Below, piece by piece: positions 63,825 to 64,000 of a stretch of DNA of 64,000 bases. The stretch comes from Cohnella mopanensis (GTDB lineage: Bacteria > Bacillota > Bacilli > Paenibacillales > Paenibacillaceae). How positions within the stretch are numbered: the stretch's first letter is position 1; each line of letters starts with the position of its first letter. The position numbers and the translations under genes were made by a program. The notes beneath the pieces were generated by a model. It had not been told where the DNA came from. It searched no databases and was given only the letters and a program-made list of their open reading frames with translations. The stretch covers positions 16,413 through 80,412 of the forward strand of contig NZ_JAKRWM010000028.1 of assembly GCF_022352055.1 (NCBI RefSeq), in the 5' to 3' direction.

Positions 63825-64000
63825 GACATTAAGGGAAATGGAATATTTTGATTGATGCAAACCGAAATTAAACATGATATATTATATTTCCTGCCGCAAA
63901 CACTCGTCGGCTAGCAACTCCCGAAATAACCGTTAATAGAATCGCTTCTAGCAAGCTGGTAAAAATTGAGGGTTGCAACGCTGGTTGATATGCGGTATGA

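Noticed and set aside
63825..64000. Promoter or small gene at the right edge
   Set aside because: There is A/T-rich sequence resembling a -10 near 63880, but no convincing -35, no open frame and no RNA structure I could support.

Overview
The window looks like a Paenibacillaceae chromosome (Paenibacillus or Cohnella type). The grounds are: strong Gram-positive ribosome binding sites with many TTG and GTG starts; lipoprotein sugar-binding proteins; many YesM/YesN-type two-component systems; a very large SLH-anchored xylanase; and CcpA-like cre sites. No rRNA, tRNA, transposase, prophage or CRISPR array was seen. Nearly everything serves capture, uptake and breakdown of plant-cell-wall sugars.

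Layout. 1-4100: a 5'-truncated AraC regulator, then a kinase/regulator pair. 4279-8972: a CUT2 (ribose-type) ABC transporter. 9001-17165: a catabolic block with an aldose epimerase, a MocA-like dehydrogenase, an IolE/MocC-like isomerase, a desaturase-family oxygenase (MocD-like), a Rieske ferredoxin (MocE-like), a ferredoxin reductase (MocF-like), an aldo/keto reductase and a creatininase-family hydrolase. 17187-18437: 25 tandem copies of a 51/52-bp unit with a conserved hairpin. 18498-25684: a divergent two-component system and a CUT1 transporter with a dehydrogenase. 25701-28883: an AraC regulator divergent from a GH52 beta-xylosidase. 29062-34948: two-component system plus CUT1 transporter. 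35175-46798: a xylan-oligosaccharide locus with two-component system, LplA/LplB/YtcP-type transporter, intracellular GH10, GH8, CE4 deacetylase, Nif3-like protein and orphan AraC domain. 46872-52385: a secreted 1837-residue CE4-GH10 surface xylanase. 52696-55798: another two-component system, divergent from a second CUT2 transporter (56002-59588), which is followed by a second, nearly identical desaturase-family oxygenase (59609-60700). 60824-63824: a NAGPA-domain protein and a PAS sensor kinase.

Main interpretation. The MocD/MocE/MocF-like trio beside MocA-, MocB- and MocC-like genes resembles rhizobial rhizopine (3-O-methyl-scyllo-inosamine) catabolism, where such an oxygenase complex is proposed to remove an O-methyl group. 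Here it lies in a Gram-positive, xylan-degrading setting. The second oxygenase copy has no Rieske or reductase partner nearby. However, its transporter operon and the Rieske/reductase operon share a gapless 43-bp upstream block, with a -10-like element at the same offset. I infer one regulator drives both, so the two distant loci may form one split system for O-methylated sugars or cyclitols. The substrate cannot be read from sequence.
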